Counted from the first letter of the stretch, positions 23,239-32,458 are shown. The stretch is 64,000 nt of DNA from an uncultured Clostridia bacterium (GCA_937890525.1 CALADI010000016.1:16797-80796); one strand, 5' to 3'. Notes: generated by a model from the letters alone, not told the origin. A program made the numbers and translations.

Positions 23239-25488
23239 TTACATACGAATGCTGATCTGCTGCTCGGGGGCGTCCTCAGGCTTGAGGATGGCGCCGGCAG
23301 CGGGGAGGGTTTTGGCACGATATCGGGATTCGTTGACGATGCCGCTTTCCGACAGGGGGCAGGCGAAGTCAAACGCGGCTTTCTTCCGCAGGGACATGAG
23401 CCCCACGCCGATGGTGGATCGGGTGGTCTTGGGCATGAGCAGCGCCGAGGAGAAGATCAGCGCCCGTCCGTCGGTGGAGTAGGCAGCGATCTGCTGGTCG
23501 GTGTCCATGGAAAGCACAGTCCGCAGGGGGCTCTTGTCGGAATAAGCGCCGGTGAGCTTTTTGCGGTTGGTCTTGGTCTCGTAGGCGCTGAGGGGCACCT
23601 TAGCCACCTTGCCGTTGGCGAAGAAGAACAGCACGAAGCCGGTGTAATCCCCAGCCGGGATCACGCTGACGATGCTCTCGCCCTGATCCATGGCCAGCTT
23701 CGTGGGCAGGAAGTCGCCCAAAAGGGATGCCTTGGAATCCTCAAAGTCGGAAAGCCGGGTCTTGTAGCATTGGAACCGGTCAGTAAACACCAGCAGCTCC
23801 GCTCGGTTGGTGGTTTCGATGGTGAAGTCCAGACTGTCCCCCTCTTTGAACTTCTGTTCACCGGACATCCGAAGACTCTGGGGGGTGATCTTCTTGAGAT
23901 ACCCCTGCTTGGACACGAACAGGTGAACGGGGTAGTCCGGGATCTCATCAGCTTCCTCGGTGTCGAAAGGATCTTCCTCGGTCTGGTACACCAGCTCGGT
24001 CTTCCGGGGCTGACCGTATTTCTTGATGACCTGCTGCAATTCGCCGATGATGACCTTTTGTAGGCGGCGGGTGCTTTTCAGCGTCGCTTGGAGGTCGGCG
24101 ATCTCCTGTTCCAGATCCTCGATGGCACGGGTCTGCTTCAGGATGTATTCCCGGTTGATGTTGCGCAGCTTGATCTCAGCCACGAAATTCGCCTGCACTT
24201 CGTCGATGCCGAAGCCGATCATCAAATTGGGCACGACCTCGCTTTCCAGTTCGGTCTTGCGGATGATGTCCACGGCTTTGTCGATGTCCAGCAGGATCCG
24301 TTCCAGACCCTTGAGCAGGTGCAGCCGGTCGGACTTCTTCTGGACTTGGAAATAGATCCTGCGCCGGACGCATTCCGTCCGCCATGCAGTCCACTCATCC
24401 AGAATTTCTCCCACGCCCATCACCCGGGGCATTCCGGCGATGAGGATGTTGAAGTTGCAGGCGAAGCTGTCCTGCAAGGGGGTCATGCGGAAGAGCTTGG
24501 CCATCAGCTTGTCCGGCTCTGCGCCCCGCTTCAGGTCGATGGTCAGCTTCAGACCGCCCAGATCCGTCTCGTCCCGCATATCCGAGATCTCCTTGATCTT
24601 ACCGGCCTTGATGAGGTCGGCCACCTTGTCCATGATGACCTCGGTAGAGGTGGAGTAGGGGATCTGGTAGATCTCGATGAGGTTGCCCTCTTTGAGGTAG
24701 CGCCACTTGGCCCGGAGCCGGAAGCTGCCCCGCCCGGTGGCGTAGATCTCCCGCACCTGGGCTTCGTCGTACAGCAGCTCACCGCCGGTGGAGAAGTCGG
24801 GACCGGGCATGGTTTCCAGAATGTCATGCTCCGGGTTTTCCATCAAGGCGATGGCGGTCTTGCACACCTCCGCCAGATTGAACGAGCAGATGTTGCTGGC
24901 CATGCCAACGGCGATGCCCTGATTTGCCGATACCAGCACATTGGGGAAGGTGGTGGGCAGCAGGGACGGCTCTTTCATGGTGGCGTCGTAGTTGTCCACC
25001 ATGTCCACGGTGTCGGAATCGATGTCCCGGAACAGCTCGGCGCAGATGGGCTCCAGCTTGGCTTCGGTGTATCGGGAGGCGGCATAGGCCATATCCCGGG
25101 AGTAGACCTTACCGAAGTTGCCCTTGGAGTCCACAAAGGGGTGCAGCAGCGTCTCGTTGCCCCGGGCCAGACGCACCATGGTCTCGTAGATGGCGGCGTC
25201 GCCGTGGGGGTTCAGGCGCATGGTCTGACCCACGATGTTGGCAGATTTCGTCCGGGCGCCGTTGAGCAGATTCATCTTGTACATGGTGTACAGCAGCTTC
25301 CGGTGGGAGGGCTTGAAGCCGTCGATTTCCGGGATGGCACGGGACACGATGACGCTCATGGCGTAGGGCATATAGTTGATCTCCAGCGTTTCGGAGATGG
25401 GCTGCTCCACGGTGGAGCCTACCAGCCCCATGATCCCTTCCGTGGAGACCTTCTTCTTTTGGTTGTTATCCTGTTTTTTCTTTGCCAT
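23239..25488 (-). CDS. Type II topoisomerase subunit A (GyrA/ParC family)
   Basis: This 749-residue DNA cleavage subunit has the catalytic tyrosine Tyr140 in AASRYTEA and the winged-helix motif DGFKPSHRKLLYTMYKM (about 56-72). The region matching the quinolone pocket reads HGDAAIYETMVRLA (95-108), with Ala where Ser83 of E. coli GyrA lies and Glu at the Asp87 position. A coiled-coil tower (about 370-500) and a beta-propeller-like C-terminal part follow. I see no GyrA box (QRRGGKG), which favours a ParC-like, decatenating enzyme. It is translated 12 bases after its ATPase partner and shares its promoter. Confidence 0.92.
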   Translation of the reverse strand: MAKKKQDNNQKKKVSTEGIMGLVGSTVEQPISETLEINYMPYAMSVIVSRAIPEIDGFKPSHRKLLYTMYKMNLLNGARTKSANIVGQTMRLNPHGDAAIYETMVRLARGNETLLHPFVDSKGNFGKVYSRDMAYAASRYTEAKLEPICAELFRDIDSDTVDMVDNYDATMKEPSLLPTTFPNVLVSANQGIAVGMASNICSFNLAEVCKTAIALMENPEHDILETMPGPDFSTGGELLYDEAQVREIYATGRGSFRLRAKWRYLKEGNLIEIYQIPYSTSTEVIMDKVADLIKAGKIKEISDMRDETDLGGLKLTIDLKRGAEPDKLMAKLFRMTPLQDSFACNFNILIAGMPRVMGVGEILDEWTAWRTECVRRRIYFQVQKKSDRLHLLKGLERILLDIDKAVDIIRKTELESEVVPNLMIGFGIDEVQANFVAEIKLRNINREYILKQTRAIEDLEQEIADLQATLKSTRRLQKVIIGELQQVIKKYGQPRKTELVYQTEEDPFDTEEADEIPDYPVHLFVSKQGYLKKITPQSLRMSGEQKFKEGDSLDFTIETTNRAELLVFTDRFQCYKTRLSDFEDSKASLLGDFLPTKLAMDQGESIVSVIPAGDYTGFVLFFFANGKVAKVPLSAYETKTNRKKLTGAYSDKSPLRTVLSMDTDQQIAAYSTDGRALIFSSALLMPKTTRSTIGVGLMSLRKKAAFDFACPLSESGIVNESRYRAKTLPAAGAILKPEDAPEQQISIRM

Positions 25489-25500
25489 GGTCTGATTCCT

Positions 25501-27480
25501 TTACGAGATATCCGCCAGATCCAGATATCTGGCGCCGTTTTCCGCAATGAAGTTCTTCCGCTCGGAAAGATTGTCCCCCAGAAGTACATCAAAGTAGTGG
25601 GAGGTGCGCTCGGCATCCTCGGGCATGACCTTGATGAGCCGGCGGGTCTCGGGGTTCATGGTGGTCATCCACATCATCTCCGGGTCGTTTTCACCAAGAC
25701 CCTTGGAGCGCTGGATGGAGACTTTTTTGCCCTCCAGCTTTTTCAGAATATCCACCTTCTCCTGCTCGTTGTAAGCAAACCATGTTTGATCCTTGCAGGT
25801 GATTTCGAACAGGGGGGACTCTGCGATGAACACATAGCCGTTGCGGATGAGGGTGGGGCACAGCCGGTAGAGCATGGTCAGCACCAGCGTGCGGATCTGG
25901 AAGCCGTCCACATCGGCATCGGTACAGATGACCACCTTATTCCAGCGCAGGTTGTCCAGATCGAAGGAAGACAGCTCCTTCGCTTTCTTGCCTTGGATCT
26001 CTACCCCGCAGCCCAAGACCTTCATCAGGTCGGTGATGATGGGGGAGGCGAAGATCTTGTGATAGTCTGCCTTCAGACAGTTGAGGATCTTGCCACGGAT
26101 GGGCATGATGCCTTGGAATTCCGAATCCCGGGACAGCTTCACCGAGCCCAGAGCGGAATCGCCCTCGACGATGTACAGCTCCCGCTTGGCGGTATCCCGG
26201 CTGCGGCAGTCCACGAATTTCTGCACCCGGTTGGCGATATCCACCGAGCCGGACAGCTTCTTCTTCACGCTGGATTTGGTCTTTTCGGCGGATTCTCTTG
26301 CCCGCTTGTTGACCAAGATCTGCTCGGCGGCCCGGTCGGCGTCCTGCTTGCACTCCAAGAACCAGACCTGAAGCTGATCCTTCAAGAAGGCGGTCATAGC
26401 ATCCTGGGTGAACTTGGAGTTGACACTCTTTTTGGTCTGATTCTCAAAGCAGCCGATGGTGGAGAAACAGTTGGTGATGATGACAAGAGAGTCCAGAATG
26501 TCCTGAAACAGGATCTTGCTCTCGGTTTTGGTGTATTTATTATTGTCCTTCAGATATTTGTCGAAGGCGGCGGTGAAGGCAGAACGCACCGCTTTGTCCG
26601 GGCTGCCGCCGTATTCCAGCCAGCTGGAATTGTGGTAGAATTCGGTGTGGCTGAGTTTCTTGGAGAAGCAGAAGGACACGGTGATCTTCAGCTTCATCTC
26701 CGGGCGGTTCTCGGCGTCCCGACCCCGGCGCTCGGTTTCCCAATAGACGGGCATGGTGAAGGCGTCGTCCCCCACCAGCTCTTCCAGATATTGCTTGATG
26801 CCGCCGTCATAGCGGAATTCTTCTGTTTCGAACTTGCCTCCGGTCTGATTGCGGAAGCGGAAAGTGATCCCGGGGTTCACCACAGCCTGACGGCGCATCA
26901 CATCCCGGTAATACTCTGCCGGAATGTTGATGTCAGTAAAGATCTCCCGATCCGGCTTCCAATGGAAGCAGGAGCCAGTCTTTTTCCGGTCGGTAGGTTC
27001 TTTGGTCAGACCGCCGATGTTGCGTCCCTTTTCGAAATGAAGGGTGTACTTGAACCCGTCCCGGTGGATCACCGCATCGAAGAAGGAGGAGGCATACTGG
27101 GTGGCACAGGAGCCAAGTCCGTTCAAGCCCAGAGAGTATTCGTAGTTTTCGCCGTTTTCGCCGTATTTGCCGCCGGCGTACATTTCGCAGAACACCAGTT
27201 CCCAGTTGAACCGCTGTTCTTTTTCGTTGTAGTCCACCGGGCAGCCCCGCCCGAAATCCTCTACCTCCACAGACTGGTCGGCGTAGCGGGTGACGATGAT
27301 GGTATCGCCGTGTCCCTCCCGTGCCTCGTCGATGGCGTTGGATAGGATCTCAAATACTGCGTGCTTGCAGCCTTCCAGATCATCCGAGCCGAAAATGACC
27401 GCCGGGCGCTTTCGCACCCGCTCCTCGCCCTTGAGCATGGAGATGCTGGAATTGCCGTATTGTTGCGTTTTTTTAGCCAT
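25501..27480 (-). CDS. Type II topoisomerase subunit B (GyrB/ParE family)
   Basis: This 659-residue ATPase subunit starts at MAKKTQQYG (the open frame runs upstream to 27576 through the promoter). It has a GHL ATPase domain with EILSNAIDEA and DFGRGCPVDYNE, a transducer domain, and a TOPRIM domain with the metal-binding EGDSALG and TDADVDGFQIRT motifs. EGDSALG is a divergent form of the usual EGDSAGG, and IDEA is preceded by SNA instead of DNS, so this pair is not the standard gyrase. It forms the first gene of a four-gene operon ending at 21238. Confidence 0.92.
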   Translation of the reverse strand: MAKKTQQYGNSSISMLKGEERVRKRPAVIFGSDDLEGCKHAVFEILSNAIDEAREGHGDTIIVTRYADQSVEVEDFGRGCPVDYNEKEQRFNWELVFCEMYAGGKYGENGENYEYSLGLNGLGSCATQYASSFFDAVIHRDGFKYTLHFEKGRNIGGLTKEPTDRKKTGSCFHWKPDREIFTDINIPAEYYRDVMRRQAVVNPGITFRFRNQTGGKFETEEFRYDGGIKQYLEELVGDDAFTMPVYWETERRGRDAENRPEMKLKITVSFCFSKKLSHTEFYHNSSWLEYGGSPDKAVRSAFTAAFDKYLKDNNKYTKTESKILFQDILDSLVIITNCFSTIGCFENQTKKSVNSKFTQDAMTAFLKDQLQVWFLECKQDADRAAEQILVNKRARESAEKTKSSVKKKLSGSVDIANRVQKFVDCRSRDTAKRELYIVEGDSALGSVKLSRDSEFQGIMPIRGKILNCLKADYHKIFASPIITDLMKVLGCGVEIQGKKAKELSSFDLDNLRWNKVVICTDADVDGFQIRTLVLTMLYRLCPTLIRNGYVFIAESPLFEITCKDQTWFAYNEQEKVDILKKLEGKKVSIQRSKGLGENDPEMMWMTTMNPETRRLIKVMPEDAERTSHYFDVLLGDNLSERKNFIAENGARYLDLADIS

Positions 27481-27520
27481 AAATTCAAACCTGCCATAAT
27501 TATCCAGTAATATTCTATAT

Positions 27521-27549
27521 ATTATATGCAATTTTCCCCCGGAAGTCAA
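27521..27549 (-). promoter_or_regulatory. Sigma-A promoter of the topoisomerase operon
   Basis: On the minus strand TTGACT (27544-27549) and TATAAT (27521-27526) have a 17-base spacer. The chosen ATG at 27480 lies about 35 bases downstream of the expected start site. Confidence 0.88.
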
Positions 27550-27584
27550 TCGATCCGCCAGGGAAGACCCGTGCAAATGGGTAC

Positions 27585-27612
27585 AAAAAAATCCCTTCCC
27601 GCCGGGAAGGGA
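27585..27612 (-). terminator. Terminator of secG
   Basis: On the minus strand a nine-pair stem (27592-27600 with 27604-27612) is followed by seven T residues. It lies 16 bases past the secG stop. Confidence 0.9.
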
Positions 27613-27628
27613 ATTTATTTGTGGTCGA

Positions 27629-27859
27629 TCACACCAGACTCAGAGCCAGAGTCAGCAACAGCCATACAGCGGCGATCCACTTGGTGGAGGATGCCAGCAG
27701 ATGATCCGCACCGCCCTTGGCATTCTTGCTCATGTAGGAATCGGAATTGCCAGCGATGGCACCGGAAAGACCGGCCTCCTTGCCGGACTGCACCAGAACA
27801 ACACCGATCAGGGCGAGACTGGCCAGAACTTCCAGAACTGTCAGAATGGTTTCAAGCAT
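27629..27859 (-). CDS. secG: Preprotein translocase subunit SecG
   Basis: SecG is a small subunit of the SecYEG channel in the cytoplasmic membrane. The 76-residue length is typical. It has two transmembrane helices (about 4-24 and 55-75) around the conserved loop VQSGKEAGLSGAIAG. GGAGG-rich sequence precedes the ATG. It is a single-gene transcript with its own promoter and terminator. Confidence 0.94.
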   Translation of the reverse strand: MLETILTVLEVLASLALIGVVLVQSGKEAGLSGAIAGNSDSYMSKNAKGGADHLLASSTKWIAAVWLLLTLALSLV

Positions 27860-27949
27860 CGAAAATAACCTCCCTCCACGCTACGGCAGAACCGCCGGAA
27901 TGGGCGAATTCGAATCCGTTTGCGGATAATAAATAACATTAGCCTGTTT

Positions 27950-27978
27950 AATATAGCACACAAATCCCGGTAAGGCAA
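27950..27978 (-). promoter_or_regulatory. Sigma-A promoter of secG
   Basis: On the minus strand TTGCCT (27973-27978) and TATATT (27950-27955) have a 17-base spacer, and TG one base before the -10 makes it extended. The leader to secG is about 80 bases. The rest of 27979-28104 holds nothing I can assign. Confidence 0.7.
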
Positions 27979-28104
27979 GAGCGTTTTTTTCAAAACAGGC
28001 TGTATTTGATAAAAAAAGAGCGATTGAAAGCGATTTTGTAGCTTTGCACAATTCTACGATGAAATCTGACCTAGAATTATGCAAGTAAACACTTCCAAAT
28101 CAAT

Positions 28105-28133
28105 GTACCCCGGACGGGATCCGTCCGGGGTAC
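28105..28133 (-). terminator. Hairpin ending the Rnf-like operon
   Basis: A perfect 13-bp stem (28105-28117 with 28121-28133) lies just past the stop of the last gene. The minus-strand tail is only moderately T-rich, so it is a weak or processed 3' end. Confidence 0.65.
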
Positions 28134-28139
28134 GCAGGA

Positions 28140-28577
28140 TCAAAGCAGGATGCCGGCAAAGCACTGGCATGCCAGCCACAAGGACAGGGCGCTGATGAAT
28201 ACGGCACCGTGAGCCTTGGGACCGGAGTTGACCCGATCCATCATGGACTGGAACAGCCATGCAAGTACCGTGAAGGTAACGCCGCCGATGACGGCCAGCT
28301 TCAGCACATCCATCCCATGGACATAGCCTGCGGCCATGGGAAGCAGTCCGAAGGTCAGCGCCGACAGGAGTCCGACGCACACATAGCACCGCCGAGCGCC
28401 GGGGGCGAGGTAGTGCTCTGCCACCAGAACCATCAGTGACAGCGCCGCCAGATTCGGGATGTTGATCTGGGGCAGGATCACGATGGGAGCAAAGGTATTG
28501 ACCAGTACGAACACCAGCATGGTCGCCGTTACGCCGGCGCACAGCAGGATGTTCAGCAGAAAAGGCTTATTCTTCAT
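28140..28577 (-). CDS. Unrecognised multi-pass membrane protein next to rnfG
   Basis: This 145-residue protein has four or five predicted transmembrane helices, for example LLNILLCAGVTATMLVFVLV near the N-terminus and a C-terminal one that ends FAGILL. I do not recognise a family. It takes the place where rnfE, rnfA and rnfB usually follow rnfG, but it is shorter than RnfA/RnfE (about 190 residues, six helices) and shows neither their sequence pattern nor any iron-sulfur cysteine motif of RnfB. ATG 28577 has GGAGG 9 bases upstream and lies 5 bases past the rnfG stop, so it is in the same operon. It could be a membrane partner of RnfD/RnfG; that is inference. Confidence 0.75.
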   Translation of the reverse strand: MKNKPFLLNILLCAGVTATMLVFVLVNTFAPIVILPQINIPNLAALSLMVLVAEHYLAPGARRCYVCVGLLSALTFGLLPMAAGYVHGMDVLKLAVIGGVTFTVLAWLFQSMMDRVNSGPKAHGAVFISALSLWLACQCFAGILL

Positions 28578-28582
28578 AACCA

Positions 28583-29122
28583 TTAACCTCCCCAAGATGT
28601 TGCGCTGGAAGAAGTATCCGCGCCGGTGACGAAGGCCACGGCGGAATTGACACCCCGGGCGATGGCCTTGGAGGTGACGGTGGCGCCGGTGAGAGCATCC
28701 ACATTGGTGCCGATCTCGGCAGAGCCGTCGGTGTTCAGGAACTGCACCAAGAATTTGTAGTCGGTGAGGGCCTGCGCACCGAGACCGTAAGTCTCCTGCA
28801 TCTGCTGGACCTGCATACCGGTCACGAGACCGTCATTGCTGACGCCGACCAGCATGGCGATGTCCCCGGCATAGCCGTGGGGCACCACAAAGACGGCGTA
28901 GCCCGCATCGGACTTATAGGTGGAGCGGATGGTTTCGTCCTCTCCGGTGTACTCCTCAAGAGTGAACTCGGTGCTGCCGGGCAGAACGGTCTGCATCCGG
29001 TTGAGCAGGTACGCCTGCTCGTTGCTTTCCCGCAGACCTGCGGTGGCAGTGGTGACGCCGAACACCAGCAGGGCGCACAGGGCGATGATGACAATGGGAG
29101 TCAGCAGCTTAGACAGTTTCAT
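28583..29122 (-). CDS. rnfG: RnfG-type FMN-binding electron transport subunit
   Basis: RnfG is a membrane-anchored flavoprotein of the Rnf complex with covalently bound FMN on the outer face. The 179-residue protein has one N-terminal helix (about 8-28) and an FMN_bind domain. The ApbE flavinylation motif is VDALTGATVTS at 141-151, with Thr148 as the expected attachment site. The ATG at 29122 overlaps the rnfD stop by four bases (ATGA); the longer frame upstream overlaps rnfD and is not real. Confidence 0.92.
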   Translation of the reverse strand: MKLSKLLTPIVIIALCALLVFGVTTATAGLRESNEQAYLLNRMQTVLPGSTEFTLEEYTGEDETIRSTYKSDAGYAVFVVPHGYAGDIAMLVGVSNDGLVTGMQVQQMQETYGLGAQALTDYKFLVQFLNTDGSAEIGTNVDALTGATVTSKAIARGVNSAVAFVTGADTSSSATSWGG

Positions 29123-30066
29123 GCCTGACCTCCTTTCTTGGCGGTGCCGAAACGGCGGGGGGCAGTATAGCGGTCCAGCGCCCAAGTCAGGGCGTTCATC
29201 AGCAAAATGGCGTAGGTAACACCCTCGGGATACAGACCGAAGTAGCGCAGCACCACCGTCAGCACGCCGCAGCCGATGCCGTAGAGGATCTGCCCCTTGG
29301 CGGTGACAGGGGAGGTGGCGTAGTCCGTTGCCATGAAGATGGCACCCAGCATCACACCGCCGCCGGTCAGGCTGTAGAGCATCCAAGCGATGGGGTTGCC
29401 GGTCTTAGAGAAGATCAGAGTCAGCACCGCTACGGTTCCCAGATATGCCACGGGGATCCGGGGGGAGATGACCTTGCGGATCACCAGATAGATGCCGCCC
29501 AGGATCAATGCGGCTGCGCTGACCTCACCGATACAGCCGGGGATATTGCCCAGGAACATATCCATCAGGCTCTCCTCGGGCAGAGCGGGCATGACCATGT
29601 GGTGCAGGGGGGTGGCAGCGGTGACACCGTCTACGCCCAGCGCGTTGAACCGAACCATGGAAACCGGCCAGATCACCATCATCAGCGCACGGGCGGTGAG
29701 GGCGGGGTTGAACACATTCTGTCCCAGACCGCCGGCCATCAGCTTGACCACCACAATGGCGAACACGCTGCCCAGCGCCGCCTGATACAGGGGGATGGAA
29801 GCGGGCAGGGTCATGGCCAGCAGCAGTCCGGTGACCATGGCGGAGCAGTCCGGCAGGGTGTTACGCTTCTTGGTCAGCAGGGCGTAGAGCCATTCTGCGC
29901 CCATGGCGGACAGAATGCTCACCGCCACCACCAGCAGGCTGCGGGTGCCCAGCACCCATGTACCCACCGCCAGAGCAGGCAGCAGGGCGATGCACACATC
30001 CAGCATCAATCGGCTGGAGCGGAAATCCCCACGAATATGAGGAGAGGAAGCGACGGTTAGATTCAT
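29119..30066 (-). CDS. rnfD: RnfD-type membrane flavoprotein subunit
   Basis: RnfD is an integral membrane subunit of Rnf/Nqr complexes carrying covalent FMN. The 315-residue protein has eight to ten helices, starts with the conserved SSPHIRGDFRSSRLMLDVC, has the GGLGQNVFNPAL motif (about 112-123), and the flavinylation motif DGVTAATPL at 146-154, with Thr152 as the likely site. It overlaps rnfC by four bases upstream and rnfG by four bases downstream. Confidence 0.94.
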   Translation of the reverse strand: MNLTVASSPHIRGDFRSSRLMLDVCIALLPALAVGTWVLGTRSLLVVAVSILSAMGAEWLYALLTKKRNTLPDCSAMVTGLLLAMTLPASIPLYQAALGSVFAIVVVKLMAGGLGQNVFNPALTARALMMVIWPVSMVRFNALGVDGVTAATPLHHMVMPALPEESLMDMFLGNIPGCIGEVSAAALILGGIYLVIRKVISPRIPVAYLGTVAVLTLIFSKTGNPIAWMLYSLTGGGVMLGAIFMATDYATSPVTAKGQILYGIGCGVLTVVLRYFGLYPEGVTYAILLMNALTWALDRYTAPRRFGTAKKGGQA

Positions 30067-31373
30067 TTGCTGTTTGCCTCCTTGATCATTTGTTTGCCCT
30101 TGCGGAAGGACTCCACCAACGGCAGCTTTCCGGGGCAGGTAAAGGCGCAGCTTCCGCAGCCCATGCAGTCCATCAGATTCAGACGCTCCAGTTCATCCGT
30201 GCGTCCGGCGTTGACATAGCGGTACATGTACAGCGGCTGCAGGTGCATGGGACATACGCTGACGCACTTGCCGCAGCGCAGGCACACCGGATTCTCGGCG
30301 GCGCCGTTGCGGTCTTTCAGCAGGCAGAGGATGGAGTTGGTGGCCTTCACCACGGGAACGGACAGGTCGCTCTGAGCGATGCCCATCATTGGGCCGCCGC
30401 TGATGACCCGCTCGGTGCGGTCATTCAGCCCGTTGGCGGCCTCGATCAGATCCCGGAAGGGCGTGCCGATGCGCACCACGAAGTTCTGGGGAGAGGTGAT
30501 GGCCTCGCCGGAGATGGTGACGATGCGCTGGATCAGGGGCATGCCCAGACGGACAGCCCGGTAGATCGCCGCAAAGGTGGATACATTAAAGACGGCGCAC
30601 CCCACGCTGACCGGGAGCTGTCCCGGAGGGACTTCCCGCCCGGTGACGGACTGGATCAGCTGCTTTTCGGAACCCTGGGGGTAGCGGGTGGGCAGGATCA
30701 AGATCTCGATCTCCGGGAAAGAACCGGAGAGGGACTTGATCTTCTCGATGGCGGCGGCTTTGTTGTCCTCCACCGCCAGAACCACACGCTCGGGCTTGAG
30801 CACATGGCGCAGGATCATCATGCCCTCCAGCACATGCTCGGGGTTGGTGCGCAGCAGGGTATCGTCGGCGGTGATGTAGGGTTCACACTCGCAGGCGTTG
30901 GCGATCAGGGTGTTCACATGCCCCATGGAGGACAGCGCCTTCACATTGCCGGGGAAGGCTGCGCCGCCCATGCCCACGATGCCGGCTTCCCGGATGGTGT
31001 GCAGGATCTGGTCAGCGTCCAGTTCCTCGGTGGGTGTCTGGCAGAGCTGATACTCGATGGTGTTGTCCTGAAAATCGTTGTCGATGACGATGGCGTTGAC
31101 CATCTGACCGTTGGGATGGGGACGGGGCTCTACGGCGGTGACGGTGCCGGACACGGAAGCGTGCACGGGGACACACAGACCTTCGCCGTCACCGATCTTC
31201 TGCCCGCGCAGTACCTTGTCTCCCACCTTTACCAAAGGCTTACAGGGAGCGCCGATGTGCTGGGACAGGGGGATGATGACCTGCCGGGGGATCACCGGGT
31301 CGGCAGGATTGGCATTTGCGGAAAGCTCCTTGCGGTATGCAGGATGGATCCCGCCAAAAAACAGGTGTTTCAT
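30063..31373 (-). CDS. rnfC: RnfC-type NADH/iron-sulfur subunit
   Basis: RnfC is the peripheral cytoplasmic subunit that handles NAD(H) and two [4Fe-4S] clusters. The 436-residue protein begins with the HPAYRKEL-type N-terminus, has a Rossmann-like NADH/FMN region (GIVGMGGAAFPGNVK at about 118-132), a SLBB domain, and two cluster motifs near the C-terminus: CLRCGKCVSVCP and CMGCGSCAFTCP. In known Rnf complexes ferredoxin electrons enter through RnfB, which is absent here, so the electron partner of this RnfC is uncertain. Confidence 0.94.
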   Translation of the reverse strand: MKHLFFGGIHPAYRKELSANANPADPVIPRQVIIPLSQHIGAPCKPLVKVGDKVLRGQKIGDGEGLCVPVHASVSGTVTAVEPRPHPNGQMVNAIVIDNDFQDNTIEYQLCQTPTEELDADQILHTIREAGIVGMGGAAFPGNVKALSSMGHVNTLIANACECEPYITADDTLLRTNPEHVLEGMMILRHVLKPERVVLAVEDNKAAAIEKIKSLSGSFPEIEILILPTRYPQGSEKQLIQSVTGREVPPGQLPVSVGCAVFNVSTFAAIYRAVRLGMPLIQRIVTISGEAITSPQNFVVRIGTPFRDLIEAANGLNDRTERVISGGPMMGIAQSDLSVPVVKATNSILCLLKDRNGAAENPVCLRCGKCVSVCPMHLQPLYMYRYVNAGRTDELERLNLMDCMGCGSCAFTCPGKLPLVESFRKGKQMIKEANSK

Positions 31374-31395
31374 AGCTTCACCTCGTTCACTTTCT

Positions 31396-32430
31396 TTAGG
31401 TTCGGATCAGATCCCGGAAGCCGGGACTGTAATACTGCTCTCCTTGGGCGTCTACCCACATGGCATGGGCATCGAACTGGTCAAGGAGCGCCTGCCCCTG
31501 TTCCAGCGGAAGGACGAACAGGGCGGTGGATAGGGCGTCGGCCACGCCGGAATCCGGGCACACGATGGTCACAGACCGCCAGTATGCCGCCGGATACAGG
31601 GTGTCCGGGTCGATGATGTGGTGGTAGGGCACGCCGTCCACCACATAGTAGCGCTGGTAATCGCCGCTGGTGACCACGCTGCCGCCGGTCACATACAGGG
31701 TGTGCAGATAGCGGCTTGAATCGTCGGGGTCGGTTACCCCTACCACCCAAGGCGTCCCGCTGGGATCCTTGGGCCCGGTGGCGCACACATTGCCCCCTAC
31801 GCTGATGAGCAGCCCGGTAGGTGCATCTTCGCAGACCCGCTGCGCCGACCAACCCTTGGCCACCGCCCCCACATCCAGCCGGGCTTGGGGATCGGTGAGG
31901 AATACGGTGGAGGCGGCTTCGTCGATGACCAGACAGTCAAAGCCGGCATGCTGGGCTGCGGCGATCAGATCGTCCTCCGGCGGGAGTGCGGCATGCGCCG
32001 GATCATCCAGCCCCGCGTCTCTTGCGTCGTGCCACAGCGCCAGCACGCTGCCCATGGTCACATCCACCCTGCCGTCGGTGGCTTCCCAAAGGGCTTTGCA
32101 GTCATTCAGCAGATCGATGATCCGCCGGTCTACCGTGACCGGGGCGATCCCCGCCTGATCGTTTACGGTTTTCAGATTGTGGATGCCCTCATACTGGTTG
32201 TACACATCAAATAGCTGGTGGTATTCCAGGAGGGCATCGTGGATGGACTGGGCTTTCTTCTGAAAAGTGCCTTCGTCGGCGTCTTTTCCCACGATGGTGG
32301 TCACGGTGTCGAATAGATCCAAAAAGGTAGCCTGATACTGGGTCTGCTCCTGGGCCTTGCCGGAGCATCCGGCAAGGTTCAGGGCAAGGATCAGACTCAG
32401 AGCAAGGATCACAGATTTACGCATGGTCAT
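31396..32430 (-). CDS. apbE: ApbE FAD:protein FMN transferase (lipoprotein)
   Basis: ApbE cleaves FAD and attaches FMN to Thr/Ser residues of target proteins outside the membrane. The 344-residue protein has a lipoprotein signal (lipobox LAGC near residue 22), the conserved LDVGAVAKGWSAQRV segment near the middle, a GGNVCATG motif and the HHIIDPDT metal-site motif. It lies between the FMN-type lipoprotein and rnfC, so RnfD, RnfG and perhaps the lipoprotein are its substrates. I see no clear ribosome site; the start could be MTMRKS or MRKS two codons later. Confidence 0.95.
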   Translation of the reverse strand: MTMRKSVILALSLILALNLAGCSGKAQEQTQYQATFLDLFDTVTTIVGKDADEGTFQKKAQSIHDALLEYHQLFDVYNQYEGIHNLKTVNDQAGIAPVTVDRRIIDLLNDCKALWEATDGRVDVTMGSVLALWHDARDAGLDDPAHAALPPEDDLIAAAQHAGFDCLVIDEAASTVFLTDPQARLDVGAVAKGWSAQRVCEDAPTGLLISVGGNVCATGPKDPSGTPWVVGVTDPDDSSRYLHTLYVTGGSVVTSGDYQRYYVVDGVPYHHIIDPDTLYPAAYWRSVTIVCPDSGVADALSTALFVLPLEQGQALLDQFDAHAMWVDAQGEQYYSPGFRDLIRT

Positions 32431-32458
32431 AATACGAGCGGTGCGCCTGCGGGAAGGA

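Noticed and set aside
24088..27345. A very long plus-strand open frame (over 1000 codons) opposite the topoisomerase genes
   Set aside because: It is the antisense of two clearly conserved topoisomerase genes. Its product is rich in His/Gly/Leu without domain patterns, and it lacks a ribosome site. It arises from GC-rich codon structure.
27881..28084. Possible small gene upstream of secG
   Set aside because: It spans the secG promoter, has no ribosome site and its product has no recognisable feature.
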